Positions 1 through 10,565 of a stretch of 64,000 nucleotides of DNA are shown here, piece by piece (within the stretch, counting starts at the first letter, position 1; every line of letters begins with the position of its first letter). Location of the stretch: NCBI RefSeq assembly GCF_022760995.1, contig NZ_JAKWJO010000001.1:248001-312000 (forward strand), given 5' to 3'. This DNA comes from Dyella sedimenti (GTDB lineage Bacteria > Pseudomonadota > Gammaproteobacteria > Xanthomonadales > Rhodanobacteraceae). The position numbers and the translations under genes are program-made. The notes under the pieces were generated by a model. It had not been told where the DNA came from and searched no databases. It saw nothing but the letters and a program-made list of their open reading frames with translations.

Positions 1-1
1 C

Positions 2-400
2 CTCGCGCTGGCCCGCCTGTTCCTGACGCGTAGCGGCCAGCGCCATGGCCGCTGCGGATTACGCCTGGCGCCTTCGGCGGAGCGTGCGCTGCTGGACTGG
101 CGCTGGCCGGGCAACGTGCGCGAGCTGCAACACCTGATGGAGCGTGCGGCGCTGCTGGCCGACGGCGACCAGGTCGATGCGGCCGCGCTCGCCTTCGGTG
201 CACCGCTGGAAGCGGCTCCGGATCTCGACGACATGACGCTGGAACAGGCCGAGGGCTGGCTGGTCAGGCGCGCGCTGCAGCGCCACCAGGGCAACCTGCA
301 GCGCGCGGCCGATGCGCTGGGCATCACGCGGCAGTCGCTGTACCGGCGGCTGGAGAAGCACGACCTGCGCGACGCGGCCGATGAAAGCGGTGCCGGCTGA
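2..400 (+). CDS. Sigma-54-dependent response regulator (NtrC type), 3' part only
   Basis: The reading frame is open from the first bases of the window, so the gene starts upstream and only about 132 C-terminal residues are visible. The motif WPGNVREL near residue 37 marks the end of an AAA+ sigma-54 interaction domain. The last 40 residues (GNLQRAADALGITRQSLYRR) form a Fis-type helix-turn-helix. The protein should activate sigma-54 promoters. It overlaps the start of the downstream histidine kinase by 20 bases, which suggests translational coupling and a cognate two-component pair. The target genes cannot be deduced, and the receiver domain is outside the window. Confidence 0.88.
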   Translation, partial: LALARLFLTRSGQRHGRCGLRLAPSAERALLDWRWPGNVRELQHLMERAALLADGDQVDAAALAFGAPLEAAPDLDDMTLEQAEGWLVRRALQRHQGNLQRAADALGITRQSLYRRLEKHDLRDAADESGAG

Positions 401-1717
401 TTCCCGCAGCGGCCGGCTGCCGCGCTTCGAGCGGCGCGTCGGCGCCGGCGCCCTGCTGACGGCCTTGCCGGCCTGGCTGGCGGCGGGGGTGGGCTGGCTA
501 TGGCATCCCGATCCGTGGCCCACCGCCGCGGCGCTGTGGGGCGGCGCGCTGGTGGCGACCGCCTGGCTGGTGCGGCGGCACATGCGGCGCATCAGCTATC
601 CGCTGCACACGCTGTCCGGCCTGCTCGAAGCGTTGCGCGAGGGTGACTACAGCCTGCGCGGCGTGCAGGGCGGCGTGCTGGGCGATGTGGTCTACGACGT
701 CAATGCGCTGGCCGAGCGCCTGCAGCAGGAACGACTCGCCTACGAGGAATCCTCGCACCTGCTCGGCAAGACGCTGGCCGCGCTCGACAGCGCGGTGTTC
801 GCCTTTGACGAATCGCTGCGCCTGCGCCTGGTCAATCCCGCGGGGCAGCGCCTGCTGGATCGCAGCCGCGACCAGTTGTTCGGCCGCAGCGCGGACGAGC
901 TGGGCTTTGGCGAATGGCTGGCTTCGCCATCGATGCGTGTGGTCAGCCACGGCTTTGCCGGCGGCATGGGTCGCTACGAGATCCGCCATGCGCCGCTGCG
1001 CAGCGGCGGACGCGGCGGACGACTGCTGGTGGTCAACGACGTGGGACGCGTGCTGCGCGAGGAAGAGCGCCAGGCCTGGCAGCGCCTGCTGCGCGTGCTC
1101 GGCCATGAACTGAACAATTCACTGGCGCCGATCCGCTCGATGGCGGGCACGCTGGCCGCGCTGCTGGCGCGCGATCCCCTGCCGGACGACTGGCGCGCGG
1201 ATTTCCAGGGAGGGGTGGAGATCATCGCGCATCGCGCGGAATCGCTGGGGCGCTTCCTCGCCAGCTACAGCCGGCTGGCGCGCCTGCCGCCGCTGCAACA
1301 GCGTTCCATCGAGCTGGGCGTGCTGGTGCGAAAGGTCGCGCGGCTTGAACAACGCCTCGCCGTGCAGGTGGAGGAGGGCGAGGCGATGCCGCTGCATGCC
1401 GATCCGGACCAGTTGGAACAGGCTTTGATCAATCTGGTGCGCAATGCGGTGGAAGCCGCGCCGGCGGGCACCGTGCGCATGCGCTGGCGCCGCGAGGGCG
1501 CGCACGCGCTGATCGAGGTGGAGGACGATGGCCCCGGCCTGCCGCCCAGCGACAACCTGTTCGTGCCGTTCTTCACTACCAAGCCCGGCGGCTCGGGCAT
1601 CGGGCTGGCGCTGGCGCGGCAGATCGCCGAGGCGCACGATGGAGGCGTCGCCTTGCTGCCGCGCGCGACGGGCGGCGGCGCGCTGGCCCGGCTGTGGCTG
1701 CCGTGCGGAATGGACGT

Positions 1718-3583
<1,866 letters not shown>

Positions 3584-3887
3584 CCGCTCATTGTAGGCGA
3601 TGGACCGGCCGGGCCGAATGCCGACAGGCTCCGTCAGCGTGTCCCGATAGCGCCAAGGGCGTGATCTGGCTGAACAAAACCCTTTCACCTGATGGCTTTT
3701 GCGGGCAAACTCACTTGCGCCGTAGACAAAACCTTCACGGTGAAATCTGCGCGAAGACGACATCGATTGCGTTGGTGTCGTTTTATCGTCCATGGAAACA
3801 TGGACTTATGCTGGCTAATTCAAGTATTGTCTATGCCTGTAGCGGGTGCGCTACGGGCAAGCGGCGTGGCGGAAGCGAGGAATCGGA
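3584..3887. other. Intergenic region between uup and the carboxypeptidase gene
   Basis: This 304-base divergent region has no convincing gene. It is clearly more AT-rich than its surroundings, as expected for promoters of both uup (leftward) and the carboxypeptidase (rightward). It contains a perfect 7-bp inverted repeat at 3788-3805. No clear -10/-35 pair could be fixed by eye. Confidence 0.5.
3788..3805. promoter_or_regulatory. Perfect inverted repeat, possible operator
   Basis: GTCCATG-GAAA-CATGGAC is a perfect 7-bp inverted repeat with a 4-base centre. It lies 83 bases before the GTG start of the carboxypeptidase, in an AT-rich promoter region. A dimeric regulator could bind it. It has no T-run and is not placed as a terminator. 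No regulator is identified. Confidence 0.3.
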
Positions 3888-4973
3888 GTGGCGACCAAGT
3901 CCATAACGCCGGGTAGGGGGGCGAACTGCTTCAAGGGCCTGCTGACCATGCTGCTGTGCAGCCTGGCCATGCTGGCGGGTTCGGCGCACGCCGGCTATGC
4001 GGCCATCGTGGTCAACGAGACCGACGGCCAGGTGATTACCGCCGTCAATGCCGATGAGCCCAACCATCCGGCCTCGCTGGCCAAGATGATGACCCTGTAC
4101 CTCACCTTCCAGGCGATCGAGCGCGGCACGGTGCGGTTGGACCAGGAACTGCCGGTGTCCTCCTGGGCCGCTTCCAAGGCGCCCACCAAGCTGGGCCTGC
4201 GTGGCGGCCAGACCATCTCGGTCGAGGACTGCGTGCTGGGCATGATCACCAAGTCGGCCAACGATGCCGCCACCGTGATGGCCGAGGGCCTGGGCGGCTC
4301 CGAGGGCCATTTCGTCGAGATGATGAACGCCCAGGCGCAACTGCTGGGCATGAGCAACACCCGCTTCGCCAATGCCTCCGGCCTGCCCGATCCGGACGAC
4401 ACCACCACGGCCCGCGACATGAGCAAGCTGGCCATGGCGCTGTACCACGACTTCCCGCAGTACGCGCATTACTTCTCCACCAAGGAATTCACCTTCCGTG
4501 GCCAGCTGGTGCGCGGGCACAACAACCTGATGGACAAGTATCCGGGCATGGATGGCCTCAAGACCGGCTTCACCAACGTCTCCGGCTTCAACCTGGCTTC
4601 CACCGCGACGCGCGACGGCCGCCGCCTGTTCAGCGTGGTGATGGGTGGCCATACCGCCGCCTCGCGCGACCGCCTGATGGCGCGCCTGCTCGACGACGGC
4701 TTCGACGATCGCGAAACGCCCCCGGAACTGGTCGCCGCCGTGGCCGGCCCGGTAGGCGCCACCAAGGGGCGCGCGGCCAGGTCGTCGGCCAAAGCCGCTG
4801 CCCTGGCCGATGCCACGCCCGCCACACGGCGCCATCACCGCCGCGGCAAGGCCGATGCGGTGGCGGCCCGCACCGCCACGTGCTCGAAGAAGAAGAAAAC
4901 CGCGACCTGTCCCGCCACCGCCCCGCGCACCGCGCAGAAGGTGGCTTCCGCCAGTCCCTCGCCGGACAAGTAG
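3888..4973 (+). CDS. D-alanyl-D-alanine carboxypeptidase (peptidase S11, PBP5/6/7-like)
   Basis: 361 residues from a GTG preceded by GAGGAA at a 5-base spacing; an ATG at 3846 is in frame but has no ribosome site. A signal peptide ends near SAHA-GY. All three penicillin-binding motifs are present: SLAK (Ser63, Lys66), SAN (123-125) and KTG (225-227). The enzyme trims the terminal D-Ala from peptidoglycan pentapeptides in the periplasm. The PBP5-type C-terminal beta domain and amphipathic anchor are missing. Instead there is a tail of about 100 residues rich in Ala, Thr, Arg and Lys, including a run of Lys (CSKKKKTATC). The length and catalytic core resemble PbpG-type enzymes. Confidence 0.92.
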   Translation: MATKSITPGRGANCFKGLLTMLLCSLAMLAGSAHAGYAAIVVNETDGQVITAVNADEPNHPASLAKMMTLYLTFQAIERGTVRLDQELPVSSWAASKAPTKLGLRGGQTISVEDCVLGMITKSANDAATVMAEGLGGSEGHFVEMMNAQAQLLGMSNTRFANASGLPDPDDTTTARDMSKLAMALYHDFPQYAHYFSTKEFTFRGQLVRGHNNLMDKYPGMDGLKTGFTNVSGFNLASTATRDGRRLFSVVMGGHTAASRDRLMARLLDDGFDDRETPPELVAAVAGPVGATKGRAARSSAKAAALADATPATRRHHRRGKADAVAARTATCSKKKKTATCPATAPRTAQKVASASPSPDK

Positions 4974-5002
4974 GGCGAAAAGGGACAACCGGGACGCAAG
5001 AG

Positions 5003-5028
5003 ACGGGTCGCCCTGGCGGCCCGTTTTT
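5003..5028 (+). terminator. Rho-independent terminator after the carboxypeptidase gene
   Basis: ACGGGTCGCC and GGCGGCCCGT form a 10-bp stem with one G-T wobble. It is followed directly by TTTTT, 30 bases after the stop codon. Confidence 0.85.
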
Positions 5029-5050
5029 CATGGGTGGGATGACGCTCGTT

Positions 5051-5135
5051 TATAGGAGCACACCCAGTGCGCGAAAACCTGCAGGGCAGCGGAGCCATGG
5101 CTCCCGAGCGGTCGCGCACTGGGTGCGCTCCTACA
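5051..5135. repeat. REP-like inverted pair, copy 1
   Basis: Two arms, TAGGAGCACACCCAGTGCGCGA and its near complement GTCGCGCACTGGGTGCGCTCCTA, face each other around a short spacer. The same arm sequence recurs at 15814, 16920, 19142 and 57956. This copy lies between the convergent carboxypeptidase and metK genes, and its left arm is slightly degenerate. Paired REPs of this kind are typically mobilised by a RAYT transposase, and none is encoded in this window. Confidence 0.85.
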
Positions 5136-5158
5136 GAAGAGCGTGTCGAGCGACTCCA

Positions 5159-5192
5159 ACGGAAACGGGCCGCTTTCGCGGCCCGTTTCCGT
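5159..5192 (-). terminator. Strong hairpin terminator of metK
   Basis: ACGGAAACGGGCCGC pairs perfectly with GCGGCCCGTTTCCGT, giving a 15-bp stem and a 4-base loop. It lies 17 bases beyond the metK stop. In the metK direction the T-rich tail is weak. Confidence 0.7.
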
Positions 5193-5208
5193 GTGAAGCA
5201 AGCGCGGC

Positions 5209-6408
5209 TTACTTCAGCTTGGCATCGGCGCGCAGCGCCTCGGCCTTGTCGGTCTTTTCCCACGAGAAGGTGGAGTAGACCTTGCCGTCCGGACCCTTCA
5301 CTTCCTGCGGGGTGCGGCCGAAGTGGCCGTAGCTCGCGGTCTGCTGGTACATCGGATGGATCAGGTCGAGCATCTTGATGATGCCGTACGGGCGCAGGTC
5401 GAAGTGCTTGCGGATCAGCTTCTCGATCTTCTCGTCGGCGATCTTGCCGGTGCCGAAAGTGGTGACCGAGATCGAGGTCGGCTCGGCCACGCCGATGGCG
5501 TAGGAAACCTGCACCTCGCAGCGGTCGGCGATGCCGGCGGCCACGATGTTCTTGGCTACGTAGCGGGCGGCGTAGGCGGCCGAGCGGTCCACCTTCGACG
5601 GATCCTTGCCGGAGAACGCGCCGCCGCCATGGCGGGCCCAGCCGCCGTAGGTGTCGACGATGATCTTGCGGCCGGTCAGGCCGCAGTCGCCCACCGGGCC
5701 GCCGATCACGAACTTGCCGGTCGGGTTGATGTGGAACTTGGTGCCCTTGTGCAGCAGCTTGGACGGCAGCACGGGCTTGAGGATGTATTCGCGGACGGCC
5801 TCGACCAAGTCCTTCTGCTTCACGTCCGGATCGTGCTGGGTCGATAGCACCACGGCGTCGATGGCGGTCGCCACGCCGTTTTCGTAGCGCAGGGTGACCT
5901 GGCTCTTGGCGTCCGGGCGCAGCCACGGCAGCGGCGAGTTCTTCTTCTTGCGAACCTTGGCCTGCTGTTCCACCAGGCGGTGCGAGTAGTAGATCGCCGC
6001 CGGCATGTAGTCGCGGGTTTCATTGGTCGCGTAGCCGAACATCAGGCCCTGGTCGCCAGCGCCCTGTTCTTCCGGCTTCTTGCGGTCCACGCCCTGGTTG
6101 ATGTCCGGCGACTGCTTGCCGATCAGGTTCAGCACGCCGCAGGTCTCGCCGTCGAAGCCGACCTCGGAGGAGTCATAGCCGATGTCGACGATGACCTTGC
6201 GGGTCAGCGCTTCCAGGTCGATCCAGGCGCTGGTGGTGATTTCGCCGGCGACGATCGCCACGCCCGTCTTCACCATCGTTTCGCAGGCCACGCGCGCACG
6301 CGGATCCTGCGCGATGATCGCATCGAGCACGGCATCGGAGATCTGGTCGGCGACTTTGTCCGGGTGGCCTTCGGAAACCGACTCGGAGGTGAAGAGGAAG
6401 TTGCTCAT
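5209..6408 (-). CDS. metK: S-adenosylmethionine synthetase
   Basis: 399 residues, close to the bacterial norm of about 384-400. The N-terminal [22 protein letters not shown] motif and [12 protein letters not shown] are MetK signatures for ATP and methionine binding. The sequence [18 protein letters not shown] is the glycine-rich phosphate loop. The enzyme makes the cell's methyl donor from methionine and ATP in the cytoplasm. The start ATG is preceded by AAGGAAGGA about 11 bases upstream. It is transcribed alone. Confidence 0.97.
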   Translation of the reverse strand: MSNFLFTSESVSEGHPDKVADQISDAVLDAIIAQDPRARVACETMVKTGVAIVAGEITTSAWIDLEALTRKVIVDIGYDSSEVGFDGETCGVLNLIGKQSPDINQGVDRKKPEEQGAGDQGLMFGYATNETRDYMPAAIYYSHRLVEQQAKVRKKKNSPLPWLRPDAKSQVTLRYENGVATAIDAVVLSTQHDPDVKQKDLVEAVREYILKPVLPSKLLHKGTKFHINPTGKFVIGGPVGDCGLTGRKIIVDTYGGWARHGGGAFSGKDPSKVDRSAAYAARYVAKNIVAAGIADRCEVQVSYAIGVAEPTSISVTTFGTGKIADEKIEKLIRKHFDLRPYGIIKMLDLIHPMYQQTASYGHFGRTPQEVKGPDGKVYSTFSWEKTDKAEALRADAKLK

Positions 6409-6708
6409 CGCGGTTTATATCCTTCCTTACGGATAAAGAGATAAAAGGGGTGGCGCATGATACACGGCCCATCCCGGCTTTGCAGCCTCAGCTTGGAGGG
6501 CGGACATGACGATTTCATGCCGATTCAGCCATTTGGACGGCTTTGCGGCCTTTTCCCGGGCGAAATCCCCCATCCACGAGGCCGCCAGAGCGGGCGGAGC
6601 ATAGCGCAGTCGGGTCGCGGCGGCCCGTGGTGGGAGGCCAACCGGCCCAACCTCCCCTGGCGGGGAGGAGCGAACGCCTGCAGGGAAAGGCGGGAGAGGG
6701 GCAGCTGC
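6409..6708. other. Intergenic region upstream of metK, with C/G-rich repeat
   Basis: This stretch holds the metK leader (including TATCC-N8-GGATA, a small hairpin just before the start). It also holds, at about 6648-6700, a C/G-rich element (CCTCCCCTGGCGGGGAGGAG followed by GGCGGGAGAGGGG) like those at 23480 and 37848. No recognised SAM-sensing aptamer was seen, and no gene is supported. Confidence 0.5.
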
Positions 6709-8547
6709 CTACGCGGAGCCCTTGAGGCTTCCGGCCGCCAGCGGCGTGAAGCCATCCTCGCTCCAGGCTTCGCTGCCCACGCCGTGGCGCACGAAGAACA
6801 GGCCGGCGGGGTCGTAGCGACGCTTGGCGGCGGCAAGCCGGGTGTAGTTGCCGCCCCAGAACGAGCGCTGCCAGTCGCGTTCGAAGTAGTTGCTTTCCGA
6901 GACGTAGGAACCCGCGTCCGGGGCGGCCCGCAGCAGGGCGTCCATCGAGCGGTCGATGCCTGCGGCCGCCTGGCGTGCCGCCGGCAGGTCCGGCCCGGGG
7001 CCCGGCATGCCGGGGAAGGCCGCGGCGCCTTCCCCGGCGATGATGGCCAGCGCGAAGGCGTCGAGGGCCTGCGGATTCATCGCGGTGTCGCGCGAGCGCG
7101 CCAGCGCATCGGCCGGCGCCCCGGCCAGGCCCTTGTTGAAGTGCAGCGACACTTCCCACTGGCGGCTGGCGGCGTACAGCGCATCGACCAGCGCTTCCTG
7201 GCGGCCCGCGTCGAGCAGCGACTGCGGCAGCCAGGCCGAGCGGTAGCCATGCAGGAACTGGCCTACCTGGCCCTGGTCGCCGGCCCACAGCACATGGTCG
7301 CTCAGGGCGCCCGGGCGGCCGTCTGGCACGACCAGCCCGGGCATGTGCGCGCGGAAGAAGTCCGCGTCCCAGAAATGCCGGGCCGGCATCGCGATCACCC
7401 GGGGTTCGGCCGTGAAGCGGCAGTCGGGGCGGGCGCGCACCCAGGCCAGGAACGGTGCCCATACCTGTTCGGCCTGGGCCTGTTCCAGCCCCTGGAACAC
7501 CATCGACAGCCGCAGCGTGTTGTCGCTGCCGAACACCAACTGCTCGCCCCAGTGCGGGTTGAACAGCGCGTCGCGGTAGAAGCGCATGGCCTGCGCGACC
7601 AGGGCGCGGTAGGCCGCGTCGGAATCGGCCCGGATGGTGCCGAACACGGCGCCGAAGGTGGCCGGCAGCTCGTGGGTGAGCAGGGTCAGGCGGGTGACCA
7701 CGCCCAGGCTGCCGCCCCCGCCGCCCTTGAGCGCCCAGAACAGCTCCGGCTCGCGGCGGGCGTTGGCCACCCGGATTCTGCCGTCGGCCGTCACCACCTC
7801 GGCCTCCAGCAGGCCGCCGCTGGCCGTGCCGAAGCGCTTGGAGAAGCTGCCGAAGCCGCCGCTCTGGATCAGTCCCGCCACGCCCACCGTCATGCAGCCG
7901 CCGCCCTGCACGTAGCGGCCGCCCCACGTGGTGACCGCGCCGTAGGCGTCCACCCACATGGCGCCGGCCTGCGCCGAGACGGCGGGACATGGAGCTTGCA
8001 TGCCTTCGCAGCCTTGTGGCACGAAGGCATCGTGCAGGGTCACCTTGTTCATGGGACGGGTCCAGACCAGCAGGGAATCGGGCGCGTCCGAGGTGCCCTG
8101 GTAGCTGTGGCCGCCGCCCTTCACCACCAGCCGCAGGTGGTGCTGGCGGGCGAAGTTCACCGCCGCGGCCACCTCCTGGGCGTTCTCCGCGGCCACCGCA
8201 TAGGCGCTGGGCCGCGAGGTCCAGGCATCCACCCAGCCGCTGGTCTGGGTGAGCGCGGGATGGTCGCCGAGGTAGTACGGGTTCTTGATCTGCGCCAGCG
8301 CTTCCTGGCGGGCCGCATCGGCTTCGAAGGGCGAGCGCAGGGCCTGCAGGTGGCCGCCTACCGCCCGGTCGAGCTGCTCCCATTGCGCCGCCGAGGGCCA
8401 GCCCGGCTGGCCGGGACGCACGCGGGGACGCAGGCCCGCCGCCGCCATGCGTTCCAGGGTGGCGCTGGCGCTTGCCAGGGCGGGCGAGACGGCCCAGGGC
8501 AGCAGGGGCAGGGCGAGGGCGGTCTTGAGCAGGTCGCGGCGGCGCAT
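6709..8547 (-). CDS. Tat-exported FAD-linked oxidase (BBE/PCMH family)
   Basis: 612 residues from the ATG at 8547, preceded by AAGGAA. The N-terminus MRRRDLLKTALALPLLPWA is a twin-arginine-type signal, so the folded flavoprotein is probably exported. An FAD-binding 4 (PCMH) domain follows, with GGGHSYQG (His147) as the likely covalent FAD attachment site. The berberine-bridge-type C-terminus contains NYFERDWQRSFWGGNY and KRRYDPAGLFFVRHGVGSE. Members oxidise sugars, alcohols or alkaloid-like substrates with O2, but the substrate here is unknown. It diverges from an SGNH hydrolase gene. Confidence 0.85.
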   Translation of the reverse strand: MRRRDLLKTALALPLLPWAVSPALASASATLERMAAAGLRPRVRPGQPGWPSAAQWEQLDRAVGGHLQALRSPFEADAARQEALAQIKNPYYLGDHPALTQTSGWVDAWTSRPSAYAVAAENAQEVAAAVNFARQHHLRLVVKGGGHSYQGTSDAPDSLLVWTRPMNKVTLHDAFVPQGCEGMQAPCPAVSAQAGAMWVDAYGAVTTWGGRYVQGGGCMTVGVAGLIQSGGFGSFSKRFGTASGGLLEAEVVTADGRIRVANARREPELFWALKGGGGGSLGVVTRLTLLTHELPATFGAVFGTIRADSDAAYRALVAQAMRFYRDALFNPHWGEQLVFGSDNTLRLSMVFQGLEQAQAEQVWAPFLAWVRARPDCRFTAEPRVIAMPARHFWDADFFRAHMPGLVVPDGRPGALSDHVLWAGDQGQVGQFLHGYRSAWLPQSLLDAGRQEALVDALYAASRQWEVSLHFNKGLAGAPADALARSRDTAMNPQALDAFALAIIAGEGAAAFPGMPGPGPDLPAARQAAAGIDRSMDALLRAAPDAGSYVSESNYFERDWQRSFWGGNYTRLAAAKRRYDPAGLFFVRHGVGSEAWSEDGFTPLAAGSLKGSA

Positions 8548-8733
8548 GGCGGGTTCCTTGGGGCCGGGCTTCCCACCCTGCGCCGAAACGCGGGCGGGAC
8601 AAGCGCGAAGTGACGAGCCGAGGCGGCCGGGGGACGAACGGAGGGCGCCGAGGGACCAGGAGGGGCCGCCCGTGCGTTTGGCGATACCTGCCGCGGCAGA
8701 CATAATCGACCTTCCCCCTTGAGGAGAGAGCTG

Positions 8734-9435
8734 ATGAAGCGACTGATCTGGCGTGTCCTGGCCGCCTTCCTGCTGCTGGGCACCTTGTCGTCCGGCGCCC
8801 TAGCCGACAGCGCGCCGCCTTCCCACTGGAAGCCGGACATCGACGCCTTCGTCGCCGCCGACCGTGCCCATCCGCCCGCGCCGGGCGGGGTGCTGTTCAT
8901 CGGCAGCTCCTCGATCCAGTTCTGGAAGTCGCTGGCGCAGGATTTCCCGGGCATTCCGGTAATCAACCGCGGCTTCGGCGGTTCGGCGTTGCCCGACTCC
9001 ACCTATTATGCCGACCGCATCGTATGGCCGTACAAGCCCCGCCTGGTGGTGATGTATGCCGGTGACAACGACATCAACGACGGCGCGACGGCCGACCAGG
9101 TGCTCGCCTCGTTCCAGCGCTTCGTGGCGCGCGTGCGCCAGGGCGTGCCCGGCGTGCCGATCGTCTACATTTCGATCAAGCCCAGCCTCGCCCGCATCGC
9201 GCTGTGGCCGGCCATGAAGGCCGCCAACGACAAGATCCGCGACTGGGCCGCCAGCCAGAAGGAGGTGCGCTTCGTGGACATCGCGCCCGTCATGCTCGAT
9301 GCGCAGGGCAAGCCGCGCCCCGAGCTGTTCCGCCCCGACGGCCTGCACATGTTGCCGGCGGGCTACGCGCTGTGGATCGCCGCGCTCAAGCCGGTGCTGG
9401 CCGACTACGGCTTCGTGACGAAGCCGGCTCAGTAG
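8734..9435 (+). CDS. Secreted SGNH/GDSL hydrolase
   Basis: 233 residues; the ATG follows GAGGAGAG at a good distance. The signal peptide MKRLIWRVLAAFLLLG...ALA directs export. The SGNH blocks are visible: GSSSI (nucleophile Ser), NRGFGGS (Gly block), GDNDIN (Asn block) and DGLHM (Asp/His). The family hydrolyses esters such as acylated polysaccharide or lipids, and the substrate is unknown. Its 3' end overlaps the convergent methyltransferase gene by 7 bases. Confidence 0.85.
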   Translation: MKRLIWRVLAAFLLLGTLSSGALADSAPPSHWKPDIDAFVAADRAHPPAPGGVLFIGSSSIQFWKSLAQDFPGIPVINRGFGGSALPDSTYYADRIVWPYKPRLVVMYAGDNDINDGATADQVLASFQRFVARVRQGVPGVPIVYISIKPSLARIALWPAMKAANDKIRDWAASQKEVRFVDIAPVMLDAQGKPRPELFRPDGLHMLPAGYALWIAALKPVLADYGFVTKPAQ

Positions 9436-10322
9436 ACCAGCGCACGCGCCTGCACGAAGGCGAAGAAGAACACCGCGTTCGGATCGTTGCGCACCGCTTG
9501 CAGTTCGCGGCGCATGCCCTCGACCGTCGCGGCGTCCACCTTGCCGGCGGCCACCAGCTGGTCGGCCGCCGACAGCAGCAGTTCCTCCCAGAAGGCGATC
9601 ATCTGCTTGCGCTTGCCGGGCTGGCGGTTGTCCAGGTGCAGGCTCTTCACCTCGGTCCGCACGTCGCGGTAACCGCCGGCCAGCAGCAGATTGCCCAGCT
9701 TGGCGCCGATGAACGGGTCGCCGCCGCTGTCGTACTGGTGGTCGTTGAAGGCCATCCAGTAGCGCAGCAGGTTGGGCGAATACGGATCGAGGAAGAACGA
9801 GGCATTGAGCACCTCGGTCACATACACCACCGCGCCGGGGCTGAGCACGCGGCGCAGCTCGCTCAGCACGCGCGCCGGGCTGGGCATGTGTTCCAGCACC
9901 CAGCACAGGTAGGCGGCGTCGAAGCTGCGGTCGGCGAAGGGCAGGTCGGTGGCATCGGCCTGCTGCAGGGTGTAGCGGGCCTCGCACCATGCCGTGGCCG
10001 CCAGGTTCCGTTCGGCGGATGCGAGTTGCGCGGCGGAGCGATCCACGCCGGTGACATGCAGGTTGGGGAAGCGGCGCAGCAGGACCTCGGTCTGTGCGCC
10101 CACGCCGCAGCCCACTTCGAGCAGGCGGGAGGACTCGCTGTAGTCGATATGGCTGAACAGCTGGGTCTCGAACATGCGCGCCTGGCGCACCAGGCGCGAC
10201 TGCTCCTCGGCGGAGAAACCGTGGATATAGGGAAAATCACCGGTGGCGATGCTGTTCACGGCGGCAGGCGTAGTGGGTGGGGCATTTACCGTACACCGGC
10301 CTGGTGTTGCCGTGGCGCTCAC
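9429..10322 (-). CDS. Class I SAM-dependent methyltransferase
   Basis: 297 residues from a GTG; an internal GTG at 10259 (residue 22) is also possible. The SAM site is seen as LLEVGCGVGAQTE (motif I), VTGVDRS (acidic residue after beta 2) and DATDLPFADRSFDAAYLCWVLEH (motifs II/III, with a Methyltransf_11-like layout). The C-terminal third is family specific and may bind the acceptor. The substrate is not known; small molecules or lipids are typical. It reads away from the Fur-controlled receptor, with which it shares an upstream region. Confidence 0.8.
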   Translation of the reverse strand: MSATATPGRCTVNAPPTTPAAVNSIATGDFPYIHGFSAEEQSRLVRQARMFETQLFSHIDYSESSRLLEVGCGVGAQTEVLLRRFPNLHVTGVDRSAAQLASAERNLAATAWCEARYTLQQADATDLPFADRSFDAAYLCWVLEHMPSPARVLSELRRVLSPGAVVYVTEVLNASFFLDPYSPNLLRYWMAFNDHQYDSGGDPFIGAKLGNLLLAGGYRDVRTEVKSLHLDNRQPGKRKQMIAFWEELLLSAADQLVAAGKVDAATVEGMRRELQAVRNDPNAVFFFAFVQARALVY

Positions 10323-10377
10323 GCCGCTGCGGCTTCATGCCGCGTAAGGGAATGCTCATGCATGCGATGGATGGGTT

Positions 10378-10396
10378 GATGAGAATCATTCTCGAT
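10378..10396. promoter_or_regulatory. Fur box
   Basis: TGAGAATCATTCTC is an almost perfect match to the 7-1-7 Fur site core (TGATAATNATTATCA). It is centred about 180 bases before the TonB receptor start and 65 bases before the methyltransferase start. It should repress the siderophore receptor operon when iron is plentiful, and possibly the divergent methyltransferase too. Confidence 0.8.
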
Positions 10397-10565
10397 CGTA
10401 TATTCTTGCGATGCCGGGCATGAATCTCCCGGCCAGGGAATAGCCATCACGGGCCGATGACCCGCGCGCCAGGTCCGTTCCCCGCCGGACCTCCCTTCGA
10501 TGCCATCCCCGCAGCCTGTCTCCGCACGGGCCGGGCCGTCCTGTGCCTGTCGCAAGGAGCACTCC

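Noticed and set aside
6409..6470. A SAM-responsive riboswitch before metK
   Set aside because: Only a 5-bp hairpin is visible; no known SAM or SAH aptamer pattern was recognised.
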